Assembly: GCF_000315425.1 (NCBI RefSeq)
Contig: NZ_JH992923.1
Location: 549,155 to 613,154, forward strand
Direction of reading: 5' to 3'
Source of the DNA: Massilia timonae CCUG 45783
GTDB taxonomy: Bacteria > Pseudomonadota > Gammaproteobacteria > Burkholderiales > Burkholderiaceae_D
DNA length: 64,000 nt
In this document: in pieces, positions 7,034-18,150 of the stretch
Layout: each line of letters begins with the position of its first letter
How positions within the stretch are numbered: position 1 is the first letter of the stretch
Translations under genes and position numbers: made by a program
Notes under the pieces: model-generated
Database searches by the model: none
What the model was told of the DNA's origin: nothing
The model's input: the letters and a program-made list of their open reading frames with translations, nothing else

Positions 7034-7413
7034 CGCACTCGCTCCGGCGTGGCCGCTGCAGGCAACGATCGAACTGGTGCTGCAGCTTCGTGAGGTTTAT
7101 TAGAACGCGGCTTTTGGTCGAGCCCCAATTCGGGCAGGAGAGGGAGAGACTTTCTGCGCCTCGGGCGGCGGTCAGACGAGGCGTCTACAGCCTGCAAGGT
7201 AGGCCCGGCAGCATGCTGCCTACGCCGTTCGGCGGCCTCCTTCGCCGATTGGGCGTTGACGAAGTCGAGAAGCTTTTGGCCCGTAAAAATCCAGCCCTTT
7301 CCGATCAGCGTGCCACACAACTCGCCGCTGCGGGCATACTGAGCGATGGTGTCAGGCGTCGCATGCAGTTCTCGCGCCGCCTCCTCGAGTGAATAAATAG
7401 CGTTTGGTTCCAT
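7030..7413 (-). CDS. Excisionase/HTH_17-type DNA-binding protein
   Basis: 127 residues. The N-terminal 55 residues form a MerR-like helix-turn-helix (IYSLEEAARELHATPDTIAQ, then YARSGELCGTLIGKGWIFT), as in phage excisionases and HTH_17 proteins that read a short DNA site. The rest is a basic, low-complexity tail (RRPRRRKSLP). It probably regulates or directs recombination of the mobile region. It lies between the T6SS set and the KfrA-like gene, all on the minus strand. Confidence 0.7.
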   Translation of the reverse strand: MEPNAIYSLEEAARELHATPDTIAQYARSGELCGTLIGKGWIFTGQKLLDFVNAQSAKEAAERRRQHAAGPTLQAVDASSDRRPRRRKSLPLLPELGLDQKPRSNKPHEAAAPVRSLPAAATPERVR

Positions 7414-7438
7414 TTTGTTGGCTTATCCAAAAGGTCTT

Positions 7439-7680
7439 TCAAGCTGCGAGATACCCGGCGTCCATCGCATCTGATACCAACTGCAGCATTCGGTTGACGC
7501 CGCCTCCACCCAGGTCATGCTGTTCAGAGCGGCATAACACCATATTTTCCAGAGCGACCGTAAGGGTAGGGCTGCTCCAAGGCTTGGCAAGAAAGCCTGG
7601 CACTGGAGCATCTGCCTCTTGGAGGACGCGGCGCTAGTGCGGACGCGTTGATTACCAAGACAGGGGAACGTTCGCCGCAT
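7439..7680 (-). pseudogene. Frameshifted remnant of a response-regulator receiver domain
   Basis: On the minus strand, one frame reads SPVLVINASALA (beta-4 of a receiver) and an adjacent frame continues EADAPVPGFLAKPWSSPTLT and VALENMV, which matches beta-5 with its conserved Lys-Pro and helix 5. The distance between the two pieces is right for a receiver domain only if one frameshift is allowed. The part with the phospho-acceptor Asp is missing. The second frame ends at 7439-7441. Confidence 0.35.
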
Positions 7681-7714
7681 ACCAGTCCACTTCAATAGCG
7701 CAGTGATCAAGACA

Positions 7715-8581
7715 TCAGCACAGTCTGGCTTGCCTGGGGTCTCCGGGCTCTGTCGGCACGCTGGCGGCGCCAGATGCATGGACAGGATCCTGCCCCGAAG
7801 GCGCCTCGCTCTCTCGGCTATTCCCGGCCCGGCGTCTGGTCGTCTTTGGAGTGCGCTCAGTAGCCATGCTGGCTTGTCCATCACGGCTTCCGTCGCCGCA
7901 GGCCACGGTTTGGGGTGATGCGGCTTCCTTCAGCTCGGCGAGCCGCGCTTCCAGTATTTCTCTCTGCGCTTTCAACACGGCTGCATCCTGCTCGGCCCTC
8001 ACGCAGGCCTGGCGCTGTGCTTCGAAGTCGACACGCAGCTGTCGCAGTTCGTTCTCAAGTGAGGCATGCCCTTCAAGGCGCGCTTGGACCTTGCTCAGCT
8101 CAAGCCTTGCCAGCTCTGATTCGCGACGCTCCACAGAGGCTTCCTCGCGCGCGCTGCTCAGTTCTTCCAGCAGCCGCGTAATCTGGCCATCCTGTTTGGC
8201 GCGGAACGTGGCCTGATCTGCCAGCTCGGCCTGCAGTTGGCGTACCAGATTGGTTTGTTCTTCGTTGTCGGCAATGAGGTCGGCCAAGTCGCGCTTGGCT
8301 TGTTCGACCTGCTGTATGAGCTCGCCGTTGCTTCGGCAGACCTCCTCGTCGATGAATTTGAAGACCACGCGCTGAATTTCCGGCGAAAGAATGCGGATCA
8401 CTGACTGACCGCTTCCCTGTCTGGATCGCCATTCGACGACGTGGCGTTGGATGGTAGCCAGGCTACCTGTGTTGCCCAGCATCGAGCGGAGCAGTTTGGC
8501 CGTTGGGGTGAGCCCTTCGGCCTGCATCTGCTCCGCCGCTGCGGCGACCTGTTCATACATCACTGTTGTAGATCGACCCAT
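7715..8581 (-). CDS. KfrA-like DNA-binding coiled-coil protein
   Basis: 288 residues. The N-terminus is a KfrA_N-type helical DNA-binding domain (TVMYEQVAAAAEQMQAEGLT, then PTAKLLRSMLGNTGSLATIQ). Residues about 75-230 form a long coiled coil (QVEQAKRDLADLIADNEEQ, LEELSSAREEASVERRESEL). The tail is basic and disordered. KfrA proteins are plasmid/ICE-encoded architectural repressors implicated in stability and autoregulation. Here it follows the interrupted integrase on the same strand, an arrangement seen in integrative elements. Tandem TTACG repeats lie just upstream. Confidence 0.8.
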   Translation of the reverse strand: MGRSTTVMYEQVAAAAEQMQAEGLTPTAKLLRSMLGNTGSLATIQRHVVEWRSRQGSGQSVIRILSPEIQRVVFKFIDEEVCRSNGELIQQVEQAKRDLADLIADNEEQTNLVRQLQAELADQATFRAKQDGQITRLLEELSSAREEASVERRESELARLELSKVQARLEGHASLENELRQLRVDFEAQRQACVRAEQDAAVLKAQREILEARLAELKEAASPQTVACGDGSRDGQASMATERTPKTTRRRAGNSRESEAPSGQDPVHASGAASVPTEPGDPRQARLC

Positions 8582-8593
8582 GGTGGTCTCCTG

Positions 8594-8625
8594 TTACGTA
8601 ATACTGGCGGTACGTTACGTTACGA
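8594..8625 (-). promoter_or_regulatory. Direct/inverted TTACGT repeats upstream of the KfrA-like gene
   Basis: GTTACGTA at about 8593-8600 and a tandem TACGTTACGTTACGA at 8611-8625, within 45 bp upstream of the gene start. KfrA-type proteins bind repeated sites at their own promoter, so this is a candidate auto-operator. Confidence 0.4.
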
Positions 8626-8685
8626 TTCGTGGTGCCGGCGCTGGCGCTATGAACCGCCATCGGCCACGTAGCAGACGGCGTTTTG

Positions 8686-9433
8686 CTAGCTAGGATCATC
8701 GTCATCATCACTCTCGCGCGGTTTTTTGCGGGTACCAAGGTACGCGCCCGAAATCCCGGGACGGCCGTGGCCGAGCTGACGCGCCACCTCCAGGTACGCT
8801 GCGTTCATCGTGTGGGCGTCGATGCTTCCACCGCGGATGGGTGGTTCTACGTTCGCGATGTCGAGATACAGGTCGGCAGCAAAATCGTGGCGTAGCGAGT
8901 GCGGTGTTACGCCAAGCTCGCGCCGCGTCACACCGACCGCGCGCAGGACGTCCGAGAAACGTCTCAGTGCCTGCTTGAGCGTCAGTCCAGGGCGACCGAT
9001 ATGGCCGTGATGGCGGGCGAGCGCCTTGGCCTTGGCGAGCGCCACGCGCTGATCCTCGTTACGGATCGCGGTGAAGCGCAGACGTCCTCCCTTTGTGCCC
9101 CGCTTGATGCGCAGGAACGCCAGATAGGGGGTGTCACCGGCCGACGCGGGGAGGGCGTGCGCAGGCACTTCTGCCAGGCGCGGAGCCAGCATCACGGCCT
9201 CCTTCCTGCGTAACCCGAAGGCAATCATCACCTCAAGCTGCACCCCGACGTATTCATCGTACGCGGTCACCTTTTCCAGCACGGCCGCCTTGTCGACGCC
9301 GTTTCCGCTGAAAGTGCGATCGCGTGTGGCACAGAGCTGGCGGCTTACCAGTTCCGCGGGCGCGTATGCCTCGGCGCTCCGCACCAGGCCAGGCTTGCCG
9401 ATCCACCCAGCGAAGGTGCGCAGAAACGACAAC
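8686..9433 (-). pseudogene. Site-specific integrase, C-terminal catalytic part (split by IS21)
   Basis: Carries the tyrosine recombinase catalytic domain: box I in MIAFGLRRKEAVML, TPHSLRHDFAADLY (H-x-x-R), and QLGHGRPGISGAYLG with the final His and Tyr. It lacks the N-terminal SAM-like arm-binding domain, which lies at 11468-11789 beyond the IS21 element. Removing the IS plus one ACAAC copy joins the halves in frame as I-Q-Q-Q-L-S-F-L-R-T-F-A to give a 354-residue protein. The Met at its apparent start is created by the IS junction. Confidence 0.9.
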
Positions 9434-9520
9434 TGTCAACGGCGATTGAAAACTGATACAGATTTCGTCGTCCCAGCGATTTAAAACTGATACACCGCCG
9501 TCGCCGAACACCGTCCGTGT

Positions 9521-11382
<1,862 letters not shown>

Positions 11383-11467
11383 GGCCGCTCCGCAAAGCGG
11401 CCATCTTCTCAAAATGGTGTATCAGTTTTCAATCGCTGCCTGTATCAGTTTACAACCGCTGCTGACA

Positions 11468-11789
11468 ACAACTGTTGCTGAATGTATGCGGCACTGAGTG
11501 GGACAGTGCGTGGCTTCAGGTTTACATTGCGCTGCTCTAGCTCCCTAACGAACTCAGGTTCCGCAGTCCAGTAGGCGATTAATGCGCGTACATGGCGCTC
11601 ACCGAGGTTCCTTGGCATGACTTTCAGTCCCATTTGCCACAGTTGCCCAAACATACGAAACAGGCCGTCCGCACGGGCTTCTCTTGAACGGTGCGAAACC
11701 ACTTTCTTGCGGGTCGCATGCTGTCCGTTGTGCTTGTCGAGGGTATCCTTCAGCTCGCCCTTCCAGTTCTCGCGCTGCCGTTTCGCCAT
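11468..11789 (-). pseudogene. Site-specific integrase, N-terminal part (split by IS21)
   Basis: Starts at ATG 11789 behind GGAG with seven-base spacing. It encodes a basic N-terminus (MAKRQRENWKGELKDTLDKH) and a helical SAM-like core-binding domain (RMFGQLWQMGLKVMPRNLGE, then RHVRALIAYWTAE). It ends abruptly at the IS21 boundary and continues in 8686-9428 once the IS and one ACAAC repeat are removed. A plain insertional mutation, so the original integrase sequence can be fully recovered. Confidence 0.88.
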
Positions 11790-14138
11790 TACCAATCTCC
11801 TAAGCGTGTGGATGCGCCGGCATGGTACCGCCCGCGCGCGCCGGCAAAACGCGGGTGGCCAGGGCAGAGAAGACCGTGCGCGCCGCCCTGGATGCGCGCA
11901 CGGGGATAGAGGTTTGCCGCAGTGCGGCTAGGGAGCTTAAAAATGAGCGGCCACAAGCAGGGCTGGATTTCTCCGGGCCGAGCATGTCCCTTGCAGGCGC
12001 GAAAGAAGCTTCGCGGACAGACTGCCGTAGGCGGCAGGTGCTACAGACGGATGACGAATTGCGCCGTCGCTATCCAGGTCAGCCCTCCCATCGGGCTGCT
12101 GACGGCTACGTAACGACCACGCCTGCTGGCCTCTGGGACCAAGCAGGACGCGGCACCAAAGGTGACGCTACGCTGCAATACGTTTTGCTCTAGGCAATGA
12201 TGTTGAGAACTGCCGGTCTGGCCGGCAGGCGCGAGGTCTAGCCTCGACGCTAATATCCGCAGGCCATGGACGCGTTGCGCAACATGGACGGGATCATGAC
12301 GGCTCAGTAGCGAGCTGACCAATAGGAAGCTCGCGCGCTGAACCTGGGACGATATGAAGGCTTTTGGAGAGGTGCTCTTAGAACCCCTGCGATGGGAGTG
12401 ACTACAGTATTTCAACAACCCGGTAGACAGCGCCTATATTGGCTATTGATTCCACGCGGTTGAGACTACATCGAAATGTACGTGCTAGCCTATCGGGAAG
12501 ACTTTTGGAAGGGGGCTTCTACAACCCCTACTAAGGCAACACTAAGTAAAAAATACGCCTAAAGGTTGGCAATACCTGACTGCCGGTACTTTCACTCGAA
12601 TAAAGAATGGGTGACTGGGCTATAGGATTTGCAGACCCGAAGGACAGCCAGTGATATGAAATCCAGCCTGAGTAACGGCCGCGAGATTTAGTTGCTGCAA
12701 TTTGCCCATGCCTGCCACAGGTTATAGTCTTGGCCGCGCAACTAATTGCTTGGTAATAAGTTTAACGACGGGAAGTCATGTGTTAACTAAAGGAAAGTTG
12801 ATGATCTCAAATTGATGCTTCGTGAATTAGTGAAAAGGAAAGATAGACGGGTTGCTTAGGATTAAATTGGGCATCGCTTAAACAGTGCCGCCAGCAAAAG
12901 ACCTTCTTTATCGCGTGCAGGTATCGGGTGCTCCGCCATTTTTTTAGGGGGAATGGACCCGCCAAAAATCAAGCAAGACAATTACATAAAAAACATCATA
13001 GGCAGACACTGTCAGGTGGTCAAGCACTTAACTCTTCAGTATGAAGATCAATTGATATTTCTCAGTAGTTCCAATACATAGTCCGTCATTCCCCGCGCGC
13101 GGAGCTGTCACGAGCGGTAGGTCCATCACCCTGCATCCGCTTGGCGGCCAGCCACGTATCAGAGGTACTTTAGCTGACGCCGGCTCCATAGGGACGCTAA
13201 CACCGGATTTCTCACTTCGTAAATAAATTCGCTGTCAATCCGCATTTATCAAGCACTCCGGCAGACTTCAGAAACAAGTGGCGTACTTGGCTGCAATATC
13301 GTTTCTTTCAGTTTGGCAAGAGCTCGCTGATATTGCCGTGTGGTTCCATTCCCAGTATTGGCGTTCGGCGTGCTATAAGGCATTTCGGGCAGAACGAGAC
13401 CATATCTTGGCGCGCGTACCTGTCCAGCCTCAGGAAATGTTCATGGAGTACCGTTGGTACCGTCGCGGAAAGAATAATATGTCCGCCAAACAAGTGGCCG
13501 TGTTGTCTAGACAGCGCGCCTGAGCTCGACAAGGAACGGGCATAGATTGCCGTTGAACGTCAAGGCTTGGGTATCCACTACCTTAAGCGGCCAGACTGGC
13601 CGCCGTACCAAAGTTCGCTCCGACGCGTTGCCCAAGTGAACCGCCTTGGATTCATAAGTTATGGTGTTCATATGGCAGCAATGGATATGCTTGATCCACA
13701 AGCAACGTGCGGCCCGAGCGCGGCCGTTACCTGGTTCGCTACAGCAGTCACTTCCCGAGGTTGCGACTTTACGTTTCCATTCTCCAAGGCGATCCTGACG
13801 ATGCTTTCCGAGATCTGCACAGCGAGCCTCCATGGTGCGCTGCTGAAACGCCATTAACCCCATTGAACGACTACTTTGGAGCAGGGCAGAGGCTGGCCTA
13901 CAAGAACATCCGGTGAATTTCTGAGCATGGTGCGCTCGCTTCAGCTCCGTATCAGAGGTATTCGGTCTGGCGTTACTTCCTAGGGCGAATCAGGCTGGCA
14001 AACGTGCCTCGTCAATCAATCCACTATCAACTCGCATTTTCCAGCGCTTCTTGTGGCCTGGCTGGCGCTGCCCGATGCTGGCAGCCGGCAACTCAGAAAA
14101 GGCAACAGAACTCAATCATGTTCAGTTGAGAGACCTGA
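11790..14138. other. 2.3-kb stretch with no credible gene
   Basis: Several 60-125-codon frames overlap here on both strands, but none has an RBS, sensible composition or family resemblance. From about 12.2 to 13.3 kb there is almost no open frame at all, and base composition is AT-richer than elsewhere. A 13-bp direct repeat, CGTATCAGAGGTA, occurs at 13155-13167 and 13948-13960. A 42-codon frame at 12953-13081 has an AGGGGG tract too close to its ATG. Most simply this is decayed island DNA. Confidence 0.5.
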
Positions 14139-14423
14139 CTATTGATCTCCTATCATTGCGCCGAGGTCTGCTCGAACTTGGTCGAAGAGCTTCTCCACAT
14201 CCTCGCCCTCCTCAGAAATGTAGGCCATCGCGAGCAGGGCAACCGGATGGACCCCCAATACCGAGGCAAGCTGCTCAAGCTTGTCGATCGTAGGTGACTT
14301 TATGCCTCGTTCCAGGCTGCTCAGGTAGGTCCTGCTGGAGACTGTCGAAAAGTCCTCTTGTGTGAGTTCGAGCCGCTTCCGTGCGTGTTGAAGACCTCGG
14401 CCGAACCGTTCGCGTATCGTCAT
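14139..14423 (-). CDS. Xre-family transcriptional regulator
   Basis: 94 residues. A Cro/C1-type HTH fills residues 6-62 (RFGRGLQHARKRLELTQEDF, SRTYLSSLERGIKSPTIDKL, EQLASVLGVHP). A short acidic C-terminal helix could mediate dimerisation. Its start codon abuts a perfect 7-bp inverted repeat, so it is probably autoregulated. It is divergent from the 283-residue zinc-ribbon protein gene and may control it. Confidence 0.85.
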   Translation of the reverse strand: MTIRERFGRGLQHARKRLELTQEDFSTVSSRTYLSSLERGIKSPTIDKLEQLASVLGVHPVALLAMAYISEEGEDVEKLFDQVRADLGAMIGDQ

Positions 14424-14424
14424 T

Positions 14425-14448
14425 TCGTGTCCTATCAGAAAGACACGA
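14425..14448. promoter_or_regulatory. Inverted repeat, candidate Xre operator
   Basis: TCGTGTC (14425-14431) and GACACGA (14442-14448), perfect 7-bp arms with a 10-bp spacer, directly upstream of the xre start. The RBS AGGA of xre lies inside it, as expected for an autorepression site. One side faces the divergent gene at 14600. Confidence 0.6.
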
Positions 14449-14599
14449 TGTACTCACAATGAACACTATTGGGCTACAATCTATAGGATTCGTCGTGTGC
14501 AACTATTTTTAGCTAGATTATGGCCTCAGGCGGTAAACACTATGCGAAGTCCGTTGATGGTCACCTCACGCGATCTCCGATGGAAAATGAAGGAAGGTA

Positions 14600-15451
14600 A
14601 TGCCTCTTATCGAATACACCTGCCTCGTCGAGGCAAGTGAAGCAATCCATGTAATCAAGCCAGACGAGCCTGGAGCGAACGACAACCAATATGTCCTCAT
14701 CTTCGAGGGTGTACGAGACTGGTCGCTAGCATGTATCACCGGCGACTGGGAGTGGCAGTCGGTAGCTGAATGCATGAGCATGGCTGCAGGCTACCTGGCT
14801 GATCCTGCTGGCCCAAGAACGAAAACCTTTGCTGTCGGCAGCAGGGCTCACGCGCGAGCTCCTGAAGCCGATTTCTGTATTGGTGCCGAAGTCCAGATGG
14901 CGAAGGTGCTGCCATCTTCCGGGGACACTTATGGTCGGCTGACGATCAAGCTCGAACCAGACTCGCAAGAGCCGTTTTTCCTGGTACGTAGTTGGAAAGG
15001 GATGGATGATCGAACCTTTCGAATCTACAGAACGGATGAGGAACTTGAACGGCTCGGCCGACTGTTTCAACGCCTTGAAGAGGCAAGTTACGAGCCGGTG
15101 TTTACTTCGACCATCAATGACTGGTTCATGCCGTGGCACCTGCGAGCCGATACCAGTCTTGCATGGCTTGCCCTGCCCGAAATTCAGCAACGGTCTGTCG
15201 AGCACGTTAAGGAACAATGTCCAGCTGGATTTTCCAAGTTCTGGCAAGAGTCGATTGCTGCTCTTGAGTTGCCAAGCACAGCACTTTGTCCAAAATGCTC
15301 CGCGTACTTTCCACGGCCGACCAACGAGCGCTGGAAGAAGGTCTGTCTCGGCTGCTATGGGAACCAAAATCCCACCTCTTACACACGTGAGCAGATTTCT
15401 GCAGCAAGCATTGTGAAGCCTTGGTTGAGCGCTGAGAAAGATGTGAACTGA
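14600..15451 (+). CDS. Uncharacterised protein with C-terminal zinc ribbon
   Basis: 283 residues, no family recognised. The C-terminal 55 residues contain two CxxC knuckles (LCPKCSAYF and VCLGCYGN) that would bind one zinc. The N-terminal 200 residues look beta-rich, with many aromatics (VRDWSLACITGDWEWQSVAE; INDWFMPWHLRAD). RBS GAAGG lies upstream of the ATG. Divergent from the Xre regulator with a dyad between them. The next gene downstream is the IS66-split gene at 15536, so both may be accessory cargo of the island. Confidence 0.6.
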   Translation: MPLIEYTCLVEASEAIHVIKPDEPGANDNQYVLIFEGVRDWSLACITGDWEWQSVAECMSMAAGYLADPAGPRTKTFAVGSRAHARAPEADFCIGAEVQMAKVLPSSGDTYGRLTIKLEPDSQEPFFLVRSWKGMDDRTFRIYRTDEELERLGRLFQRLEEASYEPVFTSTINDWFMPWHLRADTSLAWLALPEIQQRSVEHVKEQCPAGFSKFWQESIAALELPSTALCPKCSAYFPRPTNERWKKVCLGCYGNQNPTSYTREQISAASIVKPWLSAEKDVN

Positions 15452-15535
15452 CGGCAGAAATGTCGCGTTAAATCCTTCACTCGCAACGCGCTCGCTACAG
15501 CAAGATCAGAGTTCCACGTTACCGCATTATTCAAT

Positions 15536-15827
15536 ATGGCTTTTACCAAAGTTAGCGAATTAACCACCGATGAGGCGCTGGCTTTAGCGCTCGTGCAGTT
15601 TGATGGCAACCGATTCACCGCACAGGGATTGGCGATATACCTGTCCTCGTTGCTCTCCGATCGTTTAACACCGGGCACCTTCATGGTTGTGCGAGGGCTC
15701 ATCGATACTGCCGTGCATGAGGGCATGTTGCAGACGGACCGTGGGTCACAAGGCGAGGGTTTCAGGATCCCAACGCTCGCTATCGAGTTACTCGGCGACC
15801 TCGATCTGCCTAGTGAGCTGTTTACTA
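15536..15827 (+). pseudogene. Unknown protein, N-terminal part (split by IS66)
   Basis: 97 codons beginning MAFTKVSELTTDEALALALV. The segment TPGTFMVVRGLIDTAVHEGM plus the following residues resembles a small helical or winged-helix domain. The frame enters the IS66 end at 15828 and would finish on IS-encoded residues at 15868. Joining base 15827 to 18159 (one GTTTACTA copy kept) gives ACT-AGG and a continuous frame of 339 residues with the segment at 18159-18886. Function unknown. Confidence 0.8.
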
Positions 15828-15903
15828 GTAAGCGTGCAGCCCAACCACCTGTAATGTCGCCGCGATGACATGCAGACTCGAGGTTTTCTACTTCGAGGAT
15901 CCC

Positions 15904-16200
15904 ATGACCCGTCAACGCATTTCCGCATCGACCTGGCATGAGCATGTCGCGCATTGGCGCAGCAGCGGACTGCCTGTCCAAGCCTATGCCCACGAGCATA
16001 ATATCGGCGTGGAGCGCCTCAGATACTGGGTGCGCCGCATCGAGCGCATGGCCAGTGGCACCCAGCTGCTGCCGGTGCGCATTGGCTCTCCAGGCTCTTC
16101 GACTCCCCTGGAACTGCGCAGCGCCTCGGGCTGGAGCCTGCGCATGGATGGCGGCGTCGATGCCGCCTGGCTGGCCAGACTACTGCAGGAGTTGCGGTGA
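15904..16200 (+). CDS. tnpA: IS66 accessory protein TnpA
   Basis: 98 residues. Basic HTH-like start (TWHEHVAHWRSSGLPVQAYA, then HEHNIGVERLRYWVRRIER) characteristic of IS66 TnpA, which is needed with TnpB for transposition. It overlaps tnpB by 4 bp (GTGA). Confidence 0.88.
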   Translation: MTRQRISASTWHEHVAHWRSSGLPVQAYAHEHNIGVERLRYWVRRIERMASGTQLLPVRIGSPGSSTPLELRSASGWSLRMDGGVDAAWLARLLQELR

Positions 16201-16538
16201 AACTGCTGCCCGAATCGATCTGGCTGGCTGTCGAGCCAGTCGACATGCGCACCGGCATCGACGGACTGTCGCTGCACGTGCAGCAGGCCTTGGGCCGCGC
16301 GCCCTGCGATGGGACAGCCTACGTGTTCAGCAACCGGCGCCGCACGCGGATCAAGGTGGTGAGCTGGGATGGCACTGGCGTGTGGATGTGCCTGCGCCGT
16401 CTGCATCGGGGCCAGTTCGTCTGGCCGCAGCCGGGCGAGAGTTGCTGGCAGCTCAGTGCCGAGCAGTGGCAGTGGCTGGTGATGGGCGTGGACTGGCAGC
16501 GCCTGTCGGCCCAGGCGCCGGCACAGTGGCGGCTATAG
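16197..16538 (+). CDS. tnpB: IS66 accessory protein TnpB
   Basis: 113 residues, Orf2/TnpB family. It contains VEPVDMRTGIDGLSLHVQQ, CDGTAYVFSNRRRTRIKVVS and WDGTGVWMCLRRLHRGQFVW, all strongly conserved in this family. GTG start overlapping the tnpA stop. Required for IS66 transposition; unrelated to the RNA-guided TnpB of IS200/IS605. Confidence 0.95.
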   Translation: MKLLPESIWLAVEPVDMRTGIDGLSLHVQQALGRAPCDGTAYVFSNRRRTRIKVVSWDGTGVWMCLRRLHRGQFVWPQPGESCWQLSAEQWQWLVMGVDWQRLSAQAPAQWRL

Positions 16539-16595
16539 ATGCCGACGTAAACTGTTTCGCTTGTAAACGTCGGACCGGTTCGCTACACTTTCACC

Positions 16596-18116
16596 ATGAA
16601 CCTGCTCGATCAACTTGCCCAGACCGATATCGCCCCAGCCATGCTGGCGCAGGTTCGGGCGCTGTTCGAGCAACAGCAGGCGCAGCTGGCCGAGAAGGAC
16701 TTCAAGATCACGGCATTGACACACGAACTGGCCTACCTGAAGCGCATCCGCTATGGCAAGGCCAGCGAAGTGCTCACCGGCGAGCAGCGTTCGCTGTTCG
16801 AGGAAGCGGTCGACATGGACCTGGCCGCCATCGAGCAGGAGCTGGAGAATCAAGCCAGCGTCAAACCTGCGCGCAAGCGCGCCGGTCGTCAGGCACTGCC
16901 ACCGGAACTGCCACGCATCGAGCACCGCCACGAGCCCGAGTCGTGCGCTTGCGGTCAGTGCGGCGCCAACCTGGTCAAGATTGGCGAGGACGTCAGTGAG
17001 CAGCTCGACGTGGAACCGGCGCGCTTCTTCGTGCACCGCCACATTCGCCCGCAATATGCTTGTCGCGCCTGCGAGACCGTGACGGCGGCGCCGGTGCCGC
17101 CAGCGGTGATCGACGGTGGCCTGGCCGCACCCGGCCTGCTGGCATGGGTTGCCGCCAGCAAGTACCTCGATCACCTGCCGCTGTACCGGATCGAGCAGAT
17201 CGCCGCGCGCCAGGGCGTGCCGCTGGCGCGCTCGACACTGGCGCAGTGGATCGGGCGGATTGGCGTGGCCCTGCAGCCACTGGCCGAACGCCTGAGCGAG
17301 CTTCTGCGCCAGCGCAGCTGCCTGCATGCCGACGAAACGCCGGTGCGCCAGCTCGATCCTGGCAGCGGCAAGACCCGCCAAGCCTATTTATGGGCCTACC
17401 GCTCCGGCACTTGGGAGGATGGGCCACCGATCGTCGTCTTCGATTACCAGGAAAGCCGGGCCGGCAAGCACGCCCGCGATTTCCTTCAGGACTGGCGCGG
17501 CCACCTGATGGTGGACGACTACGCCGGCTACAAAGCCCTGTTTGCCAATGGGCCGACCGAACTGGCGTGCCTGGCGCACATCCGTCGCAAATTCTTCGAC
17601 CTGCACGCTGCCAGCAGCAGTCCTGTCGCCGACGAGGCGCTGCGCCGCATTGCGCAGTTGTACGCCATCGAGCAGGACGGCGCAGACACAACGCCGTCCG
17701 AACGGCTGGATCTGCGCCAGGCGCGCGCCGTGCCGGCGCTGGCCGATCTGCACGCCTGGCTGCTGTCGATGCAGCGCACCGTCGCCATCGGAAGTGGTAC
17801 GGGCAAGGCCATCGAACACTCCCTCAAGCGCTGGAATGCCCTAGTGCGCTATGCCGATTCCGGCATCCTTCCGATCGACAACAACCCGGTCGAGAACGCG
17901 ATCCGTCCCATCGCCATCGGTAAAAAGAACTGGCTGTTTGCCGGCTCTGAACGCGCCGGCCGCCGCGCCGCCGTCATCCAGAGCCTGTTTGCCACTGCCA
18001 AACTCAACGGCCTGGACCCGGCACGCTGGCTCGCTGAGACACTTGAGAAACTGCCTACCTGCCCGAACAGCCGAATCGACTCGCTGCTGCCATTTTCGGA
18101 CTCTACGCTGGCTTGA
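16596..18116 (+). CDS. tnpC: IS66 transposase TnpC
   Basis: 506 residues. N-terminal coiled coil (residues 15-60), a zinc-binding stretch (CACGQCGANL ... YACRACETV), then the catalytic domain with LHADETPVR (Asp/Glu), HLMVDDYAGY and the final IDNNPVENAIRPIAIGKKNW containing the catalytic Glu. The C-terminal FAGSERAGRRAAVIQSLFA is also typical. Full length, apparently active. Confidence 0.96.
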   Translation: MNLLDQLAQTDIAPAMLAQVRALFEQQQAQLAEKDFKITALTHELAYLKRIRYGKASEVLTGEQRSLFEEAVDMDLAAIEQELENQASVKPARKRAGRQALPPELPRIEHRHEPESCACGQCGANLVKIGEDVSEQLDVEPARFFVHRHIRPQYACRACETVTAAPVPPAVIDGGLAAPGLLAWVAASKYLDHLPLYRIEQIAARQGVPLARSTLAQWIGRIGVALQPLAERLSELLRQRSCLHADETPVRQLDPGSGKTRQAYLWAYRSGTWEDGPPIVVFDYQESRAGKHARDFLQDWRGHLMVDDYAGYKALFANGPTELACLAHIRRKFFDLHAASSSPVADEALRRIAQLYAIEQDGADTTPSERLDLRQARAVPALADLHAWLLSMQRTVAIGSGTGKAIEHSLKRWNALVRYADSGILPIDNNPVENAIRPIAIGKKNWLFAGSERAGRRAAVIQSLFATAKLNGLDPARWLAETLEKLPTCPNSRIDSLLPFSDSTLA

Positions 18117-18150
18117 TTCCGCTGTGAAGGTGGAGCGGTTGGACGCTTAC

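Larger units (their letters stand above)
15828..18150 (+). mobile_element. Complete IS66-family insertion sequence
   Basis: 2323 bp with tnpA, tnpB and tnpC in order on the plus strand. The ends start GTAAGCGT, matching the family consensus (left GTAAGCGTGCAG, right complement GTAAGCGTCCAA). It is flanked by an exact 8-bp target duplication GTTTACTA at 15820-15827 and 18151-18158, the length expected for IS66. It interrupts an unknown gene in frame. Confidence 0.96.

Noticed and set aside
96..9433. Composite transposon bounded by two inverted IS21 copies
   Set aside because: The right copy has its own exact 5-bp duplication inside a gene that is contiguous on both sides, so it is a simple insertion and not the end of a larger moving unit.
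11822..12193. A 123-codon plus-strand frame after the integrase N-terminus
   Set aside because: Arg/Ala-rich low-complexity product with no start signal or resemblance to known proteins.
12953..13081. A 42-codon plus-strand ORF in the gene-poor stretch
   Set aside because: The AGGGGG tract is only one or two bases from the ATG, there is no family resemblance, and the surroundings are decayed.
13278..13863. Overlapping 60-118-codon frames on both strands
   Set aside because: No RBS, no recognisable domain, and several mutually exclusive frames of equal quality.
13155..13960. CRISPR-like repeat
   Set aside because: Only two copies of a 13-bp repeat, 793 bp apart, with no regular spacers or cas genes.
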